From CAZCGA01 sp964498075 (GTDB lineage: Bacteria > Desulfobacterota > Binatia > HRBIN30): 64,000 bases of DNA. The first letter of the stretch is position 1. The number at the start of each line of letters is the position of its first letter. Below, in pieces: positions 33,484-43,148 of the stretch. Location of the stretch: contig CAZCGA010000019.1 in NCBI GenBank assembly GCA_964498075.1, positions 1 through 64,000 on the forward strand, in the 5' to 3' direction. The position numbers and the translations under genes are program-made. The notes below the pieces were generated by a model. It had not been told where the DNA came from and did not search any database. It saw only the letters and a program-made list of their open reading frames with translations.

Positions 33484-35550
33484 ATGAGTATCTCCTTCTC
33501 GTGCCGCGCCGTGGCCATTGCGGCGCTGATCGCGACGTTGGCGCGCGGCGCCGGCGCGGAGGTCTCCTTCATCACGCGCGCCGACTTCCCGACCGGACCT
33601 TCGCCGACGGCGGCCTCAGCCGGCTATGTCAACGACGATCGGCTCCTCGATCTCGTCGTGGCGGACAGCCGCGGCCTTTCGATTCTCTTCGGGGTCGGAC
33701 GCGGGATGTTCTCCACCCCGTTGGCGTTGCGCACGCAATCGGCGCCCAGCGCGCTGGCCACGGCGGATTTCAACGGTGACGGCCGCCTCGACGTGGCCTA
33801 CGTGAGCCCGCTGGATGCAATGGTTCGCGTGCAGTGCGGCGATGGCACCGGCGGCTTCGATGCGCCGCAACACTACAGCACCGGACCGCATCCCTACCTC
33901 GTCTGGGTGTTAGATATGAACAACGATCGGCACGCCGATCTCGTGGTCGGGCACAGCGAGGGGATCTCGGTGCTGCTCGGAGACGGGCGCGGCGGGTTTG
34001 CGCCGTCACGGAAAGTCGACACCGGTCTGCCAGCCCGGGCAGTGGCCACTGGCGACTTCAACGGCGACGGCAGGCTCGACATCGCGGTGCTCGACACCGA
34101 CGGCGAAGAAGTCGGCGTCTTCGCCGGCGACGGCAACGGCGGCTTCGTGCCGTTGCAGACGGCGCGCGCCGGCGTCCGGCCACGCCATCTGCTGGCGCGC
34201 GACTTCAACGGCGACGGCCGCATCGACCTGGCGATTGTCGACGACCTCGGCCTGTGGCTGCTGCCGGGCGACGGCAAGGGCAGCTTCCTGGCGCCGGAGC
34301 TGATCGAGCGCAACCTGAAGCTCAGCGCGCTGGCTGCGGCCGACTTCAATGGCGACGGACAAATGGACGTGGCGGTTCTGGACGGGCTGCACTGCAGCGC
34401 GCGGCTGTGGCTCGGCACAGGCAAGGGCCGGTTTCAGGAGGGAGCCGCCCGGAGTGTCGGCGGCGGCCCGAGTGATCTGCTGGCAGGCGATCTGACCGGC
34501 GACGGGTTTGCGGATCTTTTGGCGGTGGGACGGTCCGAGGATGCCGTCACGCTGTTGAAAGGCGATGGGAGGGGCAACTTGAGTGGGCCGCCGCTGCTCG
34601 ATGCCGGTCCCGATCCGGTCGCGGTCGCGATTGCCGACTTCAACGGTGATCGTCACCCCGACCTCGCCGTCGTCAACGAGAGCTCGGGCAGTCTGCAGCT
34701 CCTGGTAGGGGACGGCCACGCCGGCTTTCGTCCAGGGGCTATGCTGCGCGTGGCGCGTCAGCCGCGCGCCGTGGTGAGCGCCGATTTCGACGGCGACGGG
34801 CATCCGGACCTTGCGGTCGCCGACTTCGGAGCGGAGCACGTGGGCGTCTTGCAAGGAGATGGCACCGGCAACTTTGCTTCGCCGTTGTTTCTGGCGGTGG
34901 GGATGGGGCCGAGCGCCGTCGTGGCCGCCGACTTCGACCGCGACGGGCACTTGGATCTCGCCACTGCGAACACGATGTCCAACAGTGTCTCGGTGCTCTT
35001 CGGCGACGGGCATGGGCGCTTCCCCCGTGTCGCCAATTTTGAAGTCGTGCCGCGCCCGACCTTCTTGATCGCTGGCGACCTGAACGTCGATCACCGCGTC
35101 GATCTGATCACCGGCAACGCGCACGACGACAAGGTGTCGATTCTCAAGGGGCAGGCGGGCGGATTGGGCGATCCGATGACGGACAACTTGGGCACGAATG
35201 TGTGGCCGCTGGTGTCCGACGACTTCAATCTCGACGGCCAGATCGACCTGGTGGCCGCAGAGGGGAGCGACAACCGCATCGCGATCCTTTCCGGAGAAGG
35301 CGACAATAACTTTGCCGACCCAATTCGCTTTGCGGTCGGCCGCCGCCCGACCGCCGTCGCGGCGGGCGACTTCAATGAAGACAAGCGCGTCGATCTGGCG
35401 GTCATCAATCACGACTCGCATACGATCATGCTGCTGATCAACACCAGCACGCGCAGCCCGGTGCCAGCGGCACCGCTGGCGCTGCCACCGGGTGTCCAGA
35501 CACCGAGCCAGCCGCTGGATCCCTGGGAGCGCGCCATCCAGGCCTGGTAA
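33484..35550 (+). CDS. Secreted FG-GAP/VCBS-repeat beta-propeller protein
   Basis: Protein of 688 residues with an N-terminal signal peptide (AIAALIATLARGAGA, cleavage near residue 26). The rest is about thirteen repeats of ~47 residues, each with a calcium-binding core such as DFNGDGRLDVA followed by a hydrophobic strand and a GDGxGxF turn. Repeats 1, 3 and 11 have weaker cores (for example VNDDRLLDL, NVDHRVDL). Such repeats make integrin-like beta-propellers that bind ligands or surfaces. There is no enzymatic domain, membrane anchor or sorting signal at the C-terminus, which ends in a Pro-rich tail. Confidence 0.88.
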   Translation: MSISFSCRAVAIAALIATLARGAGAEVSFITRADFPTGPSPTAASAGYVNDDRLLDLVVADSRGLSILFGVGRGMFSTPLALRTQSAPSALATADFNGDGRLDVAYVSPLDAMVRVQCGDGTGGFDAPQHYSTGPHPYLVWVLDMNNDRHADLVVGHSEGISVLLGDGRGGFAPSRKVDTGLPARAVATGDFNGDGRLDIAVLDTDGEEVGVFAGDGNGGFVPLQTARAGVRPRHLLARDFNGDGRIDLAIVDDLGLWLLPGDGKGSFLAPELIERNLKLSALAAADFNGDGQMDVAVLDGLHCSARLWLGTGKGRFQEGAARSVGGGPSDLLAGDLTGDGFADLLAVGRSEDAVTLLKGDGRGNLSGPPLLDAGPDPVAVAIADFNGDRHPDLAVVNESSGSLQLLVGDGHAGFRPGAMLRVARQPRAVVSADFDGDGHPDLAVADFGAEHVGVLQGDGTGNFASPLFLAVGMGPSAVVAADFDRDGHLDLATANTMSNSVSVLFGDGHGRFPRVANFEVVPRPTFLIAGDLNVDHRVDLITGNAHDDKVSILKGQAGGLGDPMTDNLGTNVWPLVSDDFNLDGQIDLVAAEGSDNRIAILSGEGDNNFADPIRFAVGRRPTAVAAGDFNEDKRVDLAVINHDSHTIMLLINTSTRSPVPAAPLALPPGVQTPSQPLDPWERAIQAW

Positions 35551-35596
35551 GCACGCTTTTGATTTCCCCGGGGGCGTTCGACATAATCCGCGCCAC

Positions 35597-36073
35597 ATGG
35601 CGATCAGCGGCGAGCAGGAGTTCAGCACCGAGGTCGCGGCGTCGGTGCAGCAGTGCTTCGCGACCATCACGGACTTCGAGAGCTACCCGGAATGGTTTTC
35701 GTCGATCGAGGGGACGACGGTGCTGGAGCGCGATCGTGGCGGGCTCGGCAAGCGGGTCGAGTACCACATCGACATGAAACTGCGGACCATCCGTTACGTG
35801 TTGGAATACAAGTACGACAAGCCGACGCGGCTCACCTGGAAGTCGGTTGACGGCGACGTCGACGCGATCGAGGGCGTGTATGTGTTCGAGAAGCTAGGGC
35901 CGAGACTGACGCGCGCGACGTGCCGGCAGGCCGTTTCCTTGGGGTTCTGGATGCCCGGCCCCGTGCGCGCCCTCGTGGAGCGACAGGCCCTGAAGCAGTC
36001 CGTCCTGGAGTTCAAAGCGGCGGCGGAGAGCGCCGCACAGGCGCCGCCGGCGCGGCGGAAGAAGAGAAGCTGA
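35597..36073 (+). CDS. SRPBCC / polyketide cyclase-like protein
   Basis: About 158 residues of the START-like fold: AASVQQCFATITDFESYPEWFSSI at the N-terminus is typical of the polyketide cyclase/dehydrase and COQ10/RatA branch. The C-terminal amphipathic helix around VRALVERQALKQSVLEFK is also typical. I chose ATG 35597, because the earlier in-frame start lies inside the end of the preceding gene. The C-terminus is Lys/Arg-rich. It ends one base from the convergent histidine-kinase gene. The ligand is unknown. Confidence 0.83.
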   Translation: MAISGEQEFSTEVAASVQQCFATITDFESYPEWFSSIEGTTVLERDRGGLGKRVEYHIDMKLRTIRYVLEYKYDKPTRLTWKSVDGDVDAIEGVYVFEKLGPRLTRATCRQAVSLGFWMPGPVRALVERQALKQSVLEFKAAAESAAQAPPARRKKRS

Positions 36074-36074
36074 C

Positions 36075-37874
36075 TCAGTGACTCGGTTGCTGATCGGCGT
36101 GCCACACGACGCCGGCGGTCCGGTCTTCGAGTGCTTTTATCGGCAGGGTGAACCAGAATGTCGCGCCGTGGCCCGGTTGGGATTCCACCCCGACGGTGCC
36201 ACCGTGCCGCTCGACGATCTTGCGTACTACGGTGAGACCGACGCCTTCACCGGGTACGCCCCGCGGCGCGCCGCGCTGGAAGAGGCGGAAGATCTTCTTC
36301 TGATCGCGGGTGCTGATCCCTGGGCCCGAGTCACGCACCATGAACCGCTGCGTGGGGCCGTCGTCGTATCCGATCTCGATGGTGCGGCGCGTCGCCCGGC
36401 CCATGTACTTGATGGCGTTGTCGATCAAGTTGCCGAAGATCTGGGTGAGCCCGATCGGATCCGCCACCGCCGACGGCAACCGCGCCGACCGCACCTCGAT
36501 TCCGGCTGTGGAGAGCGCGCAGCGCTGCGCCTCCAACACGGCGGCGACCACCTCGTTGACGTCCACGGTCTCGCGCACCAGCTCGCGCATGCCGCAACGC
36601 GACACGTCGAGGAGGCCCTGCACCAGCGCGTCCATCCGCGCCGTCGCCGCGCGGATGAACCCGACGGAGTCTTCCAGCTCTCGCAAGACGTCGGTGCCGT
36701 GACCGTTCAGCAAGGCGCGCACGCGACCGAGGTTGCCCGCCAGCTCGTGGGCGAAGCCCTCGAGGTTGATCAGCGGCCCACGCAAGTCGTGCGACGCCAC
36801 GTAGATCAGGTCCTCCAGCGCCCGGTTGGCGCGCTGGACCTCTTCCGACTTCCGCCCCAGCGCCGACAGCAGGCGACTGTTCGCGATCCAGGCCCCCGCC
36901 GTGGCTGCGAGAATGGTGGCTTCCTCTGCGTGTACCTGGCCGAAGCGGTACGGCTCGTTGCCGTCTAGCAGGACCAATACGCCGACGGGTTGCTCATCGG
37001 CCATGAGCGGCGCGACCAGGACTGCCTCGACGCGCAGCCCGGCGAGCATCGGCCCGCCGGCCTCGGGTGACCGTTGATAGCGATTGACGAACACCGCGCG
37101 GTGCTCACGGAACGCGCGCGCGGTGAACGACGATGCAGCATCACTCGCCACCGAGCGTCCCACCAATCCATCAACCGAGCCCCCGGCCGCAGCACGGACC
37201 GTCAACGATCCGTTCTCAGCGAGCGCCAGGAAGGCTCCATCGAGCCCGAAGGCGTCGCGCGCCGTCTCGGCGACTTGTTGGATGACGCGGTCGAGGTCCC
37301 GCTCACCACTGAGTTGGACGGCGAGCTCGCTCAGACGAGTGCGGAAGGCCGCCGCCTTTTGCGTGTTGGTGAACAGTCGCGCCGTGTTGATGGCCACTGA
37401 GGCCTGCTGCGCAATGCCGCGGAGCAGGCGCAGATCGTCGGGACCTAGCTGCGCCGCGGCTTCGTACCCCAACGTCAAGGACCCCAACACGTTTGGTCCA
37501 GTGAGCGGGGCGATCACTTGCATCGACAGCCGCAGATCGTCGAGCATCTTGAGGGCGATGGGATCGTCGGCGTCACGGTGCATTACCGCCATCTCGCCGG
37601 CCAAGAGCTGCGACATGTGGGGAGACCCTTGCAGCGAGAAGGTCTCGCGTCGGAAACGCTCGAACAAGTCGGGCGGTGTGCCGACATCCGCCGAGGCGAT
37701 GAAGGCCCGCTTGCGTGCACTCCAGAGAATCACGGAGCTGCGGTCAGCGCGAAGAACCTTTCCGGTGATCTCGCAGATACGGTTGAGGCACTGGGTGAGA
37801 TCCAGCTGGCTGCTGATCTCGCGCGCAATCTCCAAGAGTGCTGTGGTGGCTGCCTGATGTCCTTGCCGTTCCAT
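36075..37874 (-). CDS. Soluble GAF-GAF sensor histidine kinase
   Basis: About 599 residues without membrane segments. Two GAF domains occupy ~15-170 (LDLTQCLNRICEITGKVLRADRSSVIL) and ~190-340 (DLDRVIQQVAETARDAFGLDGAFL). The phosphoacceptor domain has ASHDLRGPLIN (His362), and HATPase_c ends with GEGVGLTVVRKIVERHGG. GAF domains usually bind small ligands, haem or chromophores. I prefer ATG 37874, as the 19 codons upstream look non-coding. No regulator gene is adjacent. Confidence 0.92.
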   Translation of the reverse strand: MERQGHQAATTALLEIAREISSQLDLTQCLNRICEITGKVLRADRSSVILWSARKRAFIASADVGTPPDLFERFRRETFSLQGSPHMSQLLAGEMAVMHRDADDPIALKMLDDLRLSMQVIAPLTGPNVLGSLTLGYEAAAQLGPDDLRLLRGIAQQASVAINTARLFTNTQKAAAFRTRLSELAVQLSGERDLDRVIQQVAETARDAFGLDGAFLALAENGSLTVRAAAGGSVDGLVGRSVASDAASSFTARAFREHRAVFVNRYQRSPEAGGPMLAGLRVEAVLVAPLMADEQPVGVLVLLDGNEPYRFGQVHAEEATILAATAGAWIANSRLLSALGRKSEEVQRANRALEDLIYVASHDLRGPLINLEGFAHELAGNLGRVRALLNGHGTDVLRELEDSVGFIRAATARMDALVQGLLDVSRCGMRELVRETVDVNEVVAAVLEAQRCALSTAGIEVRSARLPSAVADPIGLTQIFGNLIDNAIKYMGRATRRTIEIGYDDGPTQRFMVRDSGPGISTRDQKKIFRLFQRGAPRGVPGEGVGLTVVRKIVERHGGTVGVESQPGHGATFWFTLPIKALEDRTAGVVWHADQQPSH

Positions 37875-38066
37875 ATCAGTCCTTGGAGCCAGGGCGCGAT
37901 TGACACAGCAACCGCCATGCCGCCGGCGCACCGGTGGCTCGTCGCAGAAGACGTCGGGTTACCGCGAGTCACGAGACAATATTGTCCGGCGCTTGTTACG
38001 CGAACGTCGGCATCCCTGTCGCTTGGCGGTGCGGTTGTGTAAGCTGCGCCCGCAGCGGAGGTCGGC

Positions 38067-38906
38067 ATGGGTTACGAACAGATTATCGTCGATGTTTCGA
38101 ACCGCGTCGCAACGATCACGTTGAACCGTCCCGAGCGGCTGAACGCGTGGACCCCGGTCATGGCGCACGAGCTGGCGGCGGCGTTCAAGCAGTGCGACGA
38201 CGACGATGCGATCCGCGCCATCATCGTGACCGGCGCCGGCCGCGGCTTCTGCGCCGGCGCCGATCTGTCCGCCGGGGGCGAAGCATTCGCGGCGGCGGGT
38301 CGCAGCGAGCGCCAGGAACAGGTGCGCGCCGAACGCGCCGCCGCGGTCCGCCCGTGGGAGATGAAGAAGCCGATCATTGCGGCGATCAACGGTGCCGCCG
38401 TAGGGGTGGGCATCACGGTGACCTTGCAGTGGGACATTCGCCTCGCCGCCGAGAGCGCGAAAATCGCCTTCGCCTTTGTGCGCCGTGGGGTGATCCCGGA
38501 GGCGTTGAGCACCTGGATACTGCCGCGATTGATCGGCGTAAGCCGGGCGGCGGAGCTGTTGTACTCGGGGCGCACCGTGAGCGCGCGGGAAGCACTCGAG
38601 CTTGGCGTCTTGAGCCGGGTCGTTCCCGATGCCGAGCTGCTGCCGGCGGCGCGCGCCTTGGGAGAGGACATCGCCCGCAACGCCGCCCCCGTGTCCGTCG
38701 CCATCACCAAGCGACTGCTCTGGCATCATCTGACGGAGCCGGACATGCAGCGCGCGGAGCAGATCGAGGGACGTTTGTTCGGTTGGACCGGCACACAGCC
38801 CGACGCCCGCGAAGGGATCAAGGCGTTCCTGGAGAAGCGCGCGCCCAGCTGGAAGATGCACCCCAGCACCGACATGCCCGACTTCGTGCCGGGAAGAAAG
38901 TCGTGA
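38067..38906 (+). CDS. Enoyl-CoA hydratase/isomerase family protein
   Basis: Crotonase-fold protein of 279 residues. ITLNRPERLNAW, the oxyanion-hole segment GRGFCAGADLSAGG, and INGAAVGVGITVTLQWDIRLAAESAKIAFAF match the family. GVIPEALSTWILPRLIG holds the glutamate typical of hydratases. It probably hydrates 2-enoyl-CoA esters in fatty-acid or aromatic breakdown, though isomerases share the same residues. The gene diverges from the GAF kinase and stands alone. Confidence 0.9.
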   Translation: MGYEQIIVDVSNRVATITLNRPERLNAWTPVMAHELAAAFKQCDDDDAIRAIIVTGAGRGFCAGADLSAGGEAFAAAGRSERQEQVRAERAAAVRPWEMKKPIIAAINGAAVGVGITVTLQWDIRLAAESAKIAFAFVRRGVIPEALSTWILPRLIGVSRAAELLYSGRTVSAREALELGVLSRVVPDAELLPAARALGEDIARNAAPVSVAITKRLLWHHLTEPDMQRAEQIEGRLFGWTGTQPDAREGIKAFLEKRAPSWKMHPSTDMPDFVPGRKS

Positions 38907-38923
38907 ATCGTGAACCCGACTGA

Positions 38924-39499
38924 CTATCTGCGGTACGTTCCCATCAACTCGGCTTGCCCGAGCACGTGTCCTTCGACGGCGCGCAGCACCTCGGCCTTGG
39001 TGGCGCGCGGTGGCAAGTTCGTCGGCGCATCGAGTGCGTACAGCTTGAAGAAGTAGCGGTGCGGCTTGCCGGGCGGTGGGCAGGGACCGCCGTAGCCGAC
39101 TTTACGGAAGTCGTTGGCGCCGTGCTTGGCGCCGCCGGCGAGCGTGTCGTGCGCCGGCACGCCTTGCGGCAACTCCGTGATGTCGGCCGGCAAGTCGTAC
39201 AGCACCCAGTGCACCCACGTGCCGACGGGCGCGTCGGGATCATCAGCGATCAACGCGAAGCCTTTCGTCCCCGCGGGAGCGCCGCTCCAGAGGAGCGCCG
39301 GCGACTGATCGGCTCCCTCACAGGTGTGCGGCTTGGGAATCGCCGCACCGCTCTTGAATGCCGGACTCGACAGCGTGAAGGCCATAGCCGTTCCTCCGGT
39401 GTGTGACCAAGTGACGCTGAGCGCGCAGGTCAGCAGCAGCGAAAACCCGAGCGCTCTCTGGCGCAGTGAAGCACTCACGCCGCGGAGTCTAGCGGACAC
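38924..39499 (-). CDS. Exported PEBP/YbhB-type protein (Raf kinase inhibitor-like)
   Basis: About 191 residues. A signal sequence (LGFSLLLTCALSVTWS) precedes a phosphatidylethanolamine-binding-protein fold. CEGADQSPALLWSGAP, DPDAPVGTWVHWVLYDLP and GPCPPPGKPHRYFFKLYALD are family hallmarks lining the ligand pocket. Bacterial members have no settled function. It converges on the enoyl-CoA hydratase gene. Confidence 0.9.
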   Translation of the reverse strand: MSARLRGVSASLRQRALGFSLLLTCALSVTWSHTGGTAMAFTLSSPAFKSGAAIPKPHTCEGADQSPALLWSGAPAGTKGFALIADDPDAPVGTWVHWVLYDLPADITELPQGVPAHDTLAGGAKHGANDFRKVGYGGPCPPPGKPHRYFFKLYALDAPTNLPPRATKAEVLRAVEGHVLGQAELMGTYRR

Positions 39500-39585
39500 G
39501 GCGGCGCCACGTCCAGCATGCTGCCGTCGGCACCGGCGCCAGATTCCAGCTGGCGCAAGGCTGATGAATTGACTACGCTGCCGGC

Positions 39586-40875
39586 GTGTCGTCGCTGCCC
39601 CGCCCAGCCATCGCGCCTCGGCGCCTGCGTGCCCGGTTGGCTCGCGCGTTCTTCGGGAACTTCTTTCGGCTGTTGGTAATTGCCATCAGCTTCTCGCAGT
39701 GGTGTGTGCTGTGGTGGCTGCTGCCCGGGGTGGTCGAGTCGTTGCCGCTGGCGTTGCAGCTCGCCGCGCCCGCACTCATATACACCGTCAACCGTTCGCT
39801 GGCGATGCGCACGCAGCGGCGCCGCCGCGAGCGTGCGCCCGTGGGTGTCCTGCCGCGGCTGTACTACTCACTCGCCTTCACCTGCCTGTTCTGTGCGAGC
39901 TTTCTGCTGCTCACCGCGGCGTTCTGGATGACGGCGAAGCTGTTCCTCGGTGCGCTGACCGTCGAGGCACGTACGGCGCAGACCGTGCTCCTCATCGATT
40001 CGGATGTGGACCAGGTGTTCCGGTGGATTGCCAATGCGGGCATGGCGGTCATCGGTGCCGGCTTCGCCTACGGGTACACATTTGGGCAACTGCGGCTGCG
40101 TGTCCGACGGCTGAGCTTGCCGTTGCGGCACTGTCCGAGCGCGCTGGACGGCCTGCGCATCGTGCAGATCAGCGACATTCATATCGGGCAGAATCTCGAC
40201 AAGGAGCAGCTGGAGCGCTTCGTCGCGCGCGTCAATGCGCTCGCGCCCGATCTCGTGTGCATCACGGGCGACATCATCGATGCGCCGTCGGCCGACCTGG
40301 AGGGGTTTCTGCCGGTGCTGGCACGAGTGGGCGCGCCGCACGGTGTGTTCGCCATTCTCGGCAATCACGATCACTACTCGGGTGCGGACCGGGTGGAAGC
40401 GGCGCTGCGCAGTCTGACGCCGTTCACCATTTTGCGCGACCAGCAGACGGTCATCACGGTGAACGGGCAGCGGTTGCATGTCGTCGGCCTGGACGATCGC
40501 GGACGCGACTGGGCGCGCGGTGTGGCGCAGGTTCCGTATCTGGCCACCGCGCTGGCGGCGATTCCGCCGGATGAGCCGGTGTTGCTCTTGTGTCATCGCC
40601 CGGACATCTTCCCGCAGGCGGCGGCCGGCGGTGTGGCTCTGACGTTGTCGGGACACACGCACGGCGGCCAGATCGGCGTCCCGTGGTTCAACGGCCGCGT
40701 GCGCAACCTGGCGGAGTTCGTCACCGCCTTTGACCGCGGTTTGTTCGAACGCGACGGTAGCTATCTCTACGTGAACTCCGGCCTCGGCGTCACCGGGCAG
40801 CGCATCCGTCTGAGCACTCCGCGCGAGATCACGGTGATCGAAGTGCGCCCGAACGCCGCTCGTCTAGTTGCATGA
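39586..40875 (+). CDS. Membrane-anchored metallophosphoesterase (YkuE/YaeI-like)
   Basis: About 429 residues. The first ~180 contain four hydrophobic segments, two near 20-70, then ~88-120 and ~140-165. A calcineurin-like phosphoesterase domain follows: QISDIHIGQ, CITGDIID, AILGNHDHYSG, LLCHRPD and SGHTHGGQIG supply the two-metal site. Related proteins hydrolyse phosphodiester headgroups such as UDP-diacylglucosamine or act on lipids. The start is GTG 39586. Its stop overlaps the start of the next small gene by four bases. Confidence 0.9.
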   Translation: MSSLPRPAIAPRRLRARLARAFFGNFFRLLVIAISFSQWCVLWWLLPGVVESLPLALQLAAPALIYTVNRSLAMRTQRRRRERAPVGVLPRLYYSLAFTCLFCASFLLLTAAFWMTAKLFLGALTVEARTAQTVLLIDSDVDQVFRWIANAGMAVIGAGFAYGYTFGQLRLRVRRLSLPLRHCPSALDGLRIVQISDIHIGQNLDKEQLERFVARVNALAPDLVCITGDIIDAPSADLEGFLPVLARVGAPHGVFAILGNHDHYSGADRVEAALRSLTPFTILRDQQTVITVNGQRLHVVGLDDRGRDWARGVAQVPYLATALAAIPPDEPVLLLCHRPDIFPQAAAGGVALTLSGHTHGGQIGVPWFNGRVRNLAEFVTAFDRGLFERDGSYLYVNSGLGVTGQRIRLSTPREITVIEVRPNAARLVA

Positions 40876-41084
40876 ACGCCGGCGAAGGCCGTGCACCCGG
40901 CACCCCAGATCCGACCGTCGGCTTGTGTGCGGACTGCCGCTACTGTCATCGGCTCCGCAGTACGCGCGGCTCGGTGTTCTTCCGGTGCCGCCGTGCCGAG
41001 TCCGACCCGGTGTTTGAGCAGTATCCGCGCCTGCCGGTGTTGCAGTGTTCCGGTTACGCGCCGCAAAGCAAGAACTTCAGCTAA
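40872..41084 (+). CDS. Small cysteine-rich protein, possible zinc ribbon
   Basis: Protein of 70 residues with cysteines at CADCRYC, FRCRRAESDP and VLQCSGY, spaced to bind a metal, plus a conserved-looking YPRLPVLQC run. It overlaps the phosphoesterase stop by four bases (ATGA), so it is translated with it. I recognise the general pattern from uncharacterised small proteins of deltaproteobacteria-like genomes but know no function. Confidence 0.72.
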   Translation: MNAGEGRAPGTPDPTVGLCADCRYCHRLRSTRGSVFFRCRRAESDPVFEQYPRLPVLQCSGYAPQSKNFS

Positions 41085-41719
41085 GTCAGTGATGCGTGTG
41101 CCTGCGACTCGATGTCGGCGGCGTGCGCATCGACGAGCGCATCCGGGCACAGGTACATGAATCCCTTGGCTGCCGACACGGCGACGACGATGTCGTCGAG
41201 GAACCCCGGCAGCAGCGAGTTGTCGCGCAATAGATCGAAGGGCACCAGCCAGTACAGTAGCGCCATCGCCAGCACCGAGCGCGCCAGAAACGGCGTGCGC
41301 CGATCACGCAGGAGGCGGAAGAAGGTTCGCATTCCGTAGCCCAAGTATCGCGAGAGCGCGCCGCGACCCTCGTGCCGCAGGCTGAGCATTCGTAGGTCGG
41401 CGACCGATGAAAACGCCGCCACGCCGAGGAACACGGCGGCCGACAGGGTCGTCCGCAGCCACAGCAGGCCGACACTCCCCAAGAGGGTGGCAAAACGCCT
41501 CGTTGAGTGCTCGGTACGCGTCATCAGGCGGTGAATGCGCTTCTCGAGGCTTGGCCGTGTACTGATGGCCATGCCGGCCGGTTGCATGGACGGGGGCGAC
41601 GCGTACCAGCCGTCAAGGTTGGGGAGCGCGACCGCGGGATGCAGTCCGGCGGCCAGCGAGACGAGCCACAACACAACGCCGGCCACCCGGTCGGTCCGCC
41701 TGTCTCGCGGCCTACGCAT
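41081..41719 (-). CDS. DUF1232 (YkvA-like) membrane protein
   Basis: About 212 residues. Hydrophobic segments lie near the start (VVLWLVSLAAGL), the middle (LRTTLSAAVFLGVAAFSSV) and the C-terminal DUF1232 domain, whose signature LLYWLVPFDLLRDN...LPGFLDDIVV is clear. DUF1232 proteins are uncharacterised small membrane proteins. ATG 41719 minimises overlap with the upstream gene; ATG 41740 is also possible. Its stop shares four bases with the convergent small cysteine-rich gene. Confidence 0.8.
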   Translation of the reverse strand: MRRPRDRRTDRVAGVVLWLVSLAAGLHPAVALPNLDGWYASPPSMQPAGMAISTRPSLEKRIHRLMTRTEHSTRRFATLLGSVGLLWLRTTLSAAVFLGVAAFSSVADLRMLSLRHEGRGALSRYLGYGMRTFFRLLRDRRTPFLARSVLAMALLYWLVPFDLLRDNSLLPGFLDDIVVAVSAAKGFMYLCPDALVDAHAADIESQAHASLT

Positions 41720-42197
41720 CGTGCCGTCGCTTGAGTTCATCGAGCATCGAAGCCGCTGGTGGTGTGCCCGACTTGGCGGGCAAGAGCTCGTAGTTGCTCA
41801 CCCGCCATTCATTATCAGACGGCCGTACGCGCACAATAACCTCTGGCTCAATCGGCTGATCATCGACTACCACCACCGTCAGCCGGAAGTAAAACGTCAC
41901 AGCGTCGGCTGCCGCCTGCCGGTCCAGCTGCCGGTAGAAGACCCGCGGTCGTTCGTGACCGTCGCTGGCGGGCTGGTCGCCGAGCAAACGCAACTCCGCT
42001 TCAACCTTGGCGCGGGCCGGGCCTTCGGTCAACAGAAGCGCGGCGCGTTGGTCGGCCTCGACGAAGAGTCGATCGACGAATGCGCGAGCCACGCCGTCCG
42101 GAGAGTGAGTTGACGGCGTGCAGGCGGCCAGGACAATCAACCACAGCAACATCCCACGCGCTGCCAAGCATCCGCTCTGTGCCTTCTTTAGAAACAT
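41712..42197 (-). CDS. Putative lipoprotein of unknown function
   Basis: Protein of 161 residues with a likely lipoprotein signal, LLWLIVLAAC, placing the lipidated cysteine at about residue 26. The mature part has a DGVARAFVDRLFVEADQRAALLL segment and strands such as VTFYFRLTVVVVDDQPIEPEVIVRVRP, suggesting a small NTF2-like or lumazine-type fold, but this is a guess. It overlaps the downstream DUF1232 gene by eight bases and probably shares its transcript. Confidence 0.7.
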   Translation of the reverse strand: MFLKKAQSGCLAARGMLLWLIVLAACTPSTHSPDGVARAFVDRLFVEADQRAALLLTEGPARAKVEAELRLLGDQPASDGHERPRVFYRQLDRQAAADAVTFYFRLTVVVVDDQPIEPEVIVRVRPSDNEWRVSNYELLPAKSGTPPAASMLDELKRRHDA

Positions 42198-42356
42198 TGC
42201 GGAAACCTCTGAGTCGAAGTATGCACGGCGCGAGACTTGAGACTGCGGATCCAGATCGCAGATTCGCGGCTCGGCTTCAACATGGACGCGGCAATGAATG
42301 GCCCGGGCTCACGTCACGTCTGAAGAAGCAGCGGGCCGATATTACAGGAGGTTGCG

Positions 42357-43094
42357 ATGCATCCACGCGCCACACGAGCACTGCTTGCCACGGTGACCCT
42401 CTGCACCGCGCTGGTCCGCCCGGCCGTCGGGCGAGCCGACGACAAAGCGCTGGAGGCGCGTCGTACGATCTCGGTCACCGGACAGGGAGAAGTCACCGCC
42501 GCGCCGGATCTCGTCATCCTTGCCCTCGCGGTCGAAACCACCGCGCCCAAAGCCAGCGACGCGGTGAACGAGAATGCGACCCGCAGTACCAAAGTGGCGA
42601 ACGCGGTCAAGGCGCTCATCGGCAAGGACGACAGGGTGACGACCACCCGCTACGCCCTCGATCCGCGCTACCAACCGGGCAAACCGGGCGAGCCGACCGA
42701 GCCGCGCATCATCGGCTACGTGGCGCACAACGAAGTGCAGGTGGAGACCCATAAGGTGGACGGCGTGGGCGCGCTGATCGACGCGGCCAACGCGGCGGGT
42801 GCCAACCGGATCCGCGGCCTGCAGTTCACGCTCTCGAATCGCAATGAGCAGCTCCGTGCGGCCTTGGAGAAGGCTGGGGCGGAAGCCCGGGCAGAGGCGG
42901 AAAGCGTCGCCACCGCGCTCGGGGTAAAGCTGAAGGGCGTCTTCTCCGCCACCACCTCGACCGGCCCGATCATCCAACCCCGCCACTTCGAGGCGATGGG
43001 CATGGCGGCGTCGGCGGCTCGCCCGCCGACACCGATCGAGCCCGGGACGGTCTCGGTCTCCGCCAGCCTGCAGGTGACGTACGAGATCGAGTAG
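42357..43094 (+). CDS. Periplasmic SIMPL-domain (DUF541) protein
   Basis: Protein of 245 residues with a signal peptide (LLATVTLCTALVRPAVG). The SIMPL/DUF541 domain begins at RTISVTGQGEVTAAPDLVILALAVE and ends with the typical PGTVSVSASLQVTYEIE. Family members are exported proteins linked to oxidative-stress or membrane defence, with no defined reaction. CAGGAGG lies five bases before ATG, fixing the start. It converges on recR. Confidence 0.91.
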   Translation: MHPRATRALLATVTLCTALVRPAVGRADDKALEARRTISVTGQGEVTAAPDLVILALAVETTAPKASDAVNENATRSTKVANAVKALIGKDDRVTTTRYALDPRYQPGKPGEPTEPRIIGYVAHNEVQVETHKVDGVGALIDAANAAGANRIRGLQFTLSNRNEQLRAALEKAGAEARAEAESVATALGVKLKGVFSATTSTGPIIQPRHFEAMGMAASAARPPTPIEPGTVSVSASLQVTYEIE

Positions 43095-43148
43095 AGCTCT
43101 TCTTCGCGAGCAATTGCTGATCGATGCGCGGCGAACCAAGCGCCGCGG

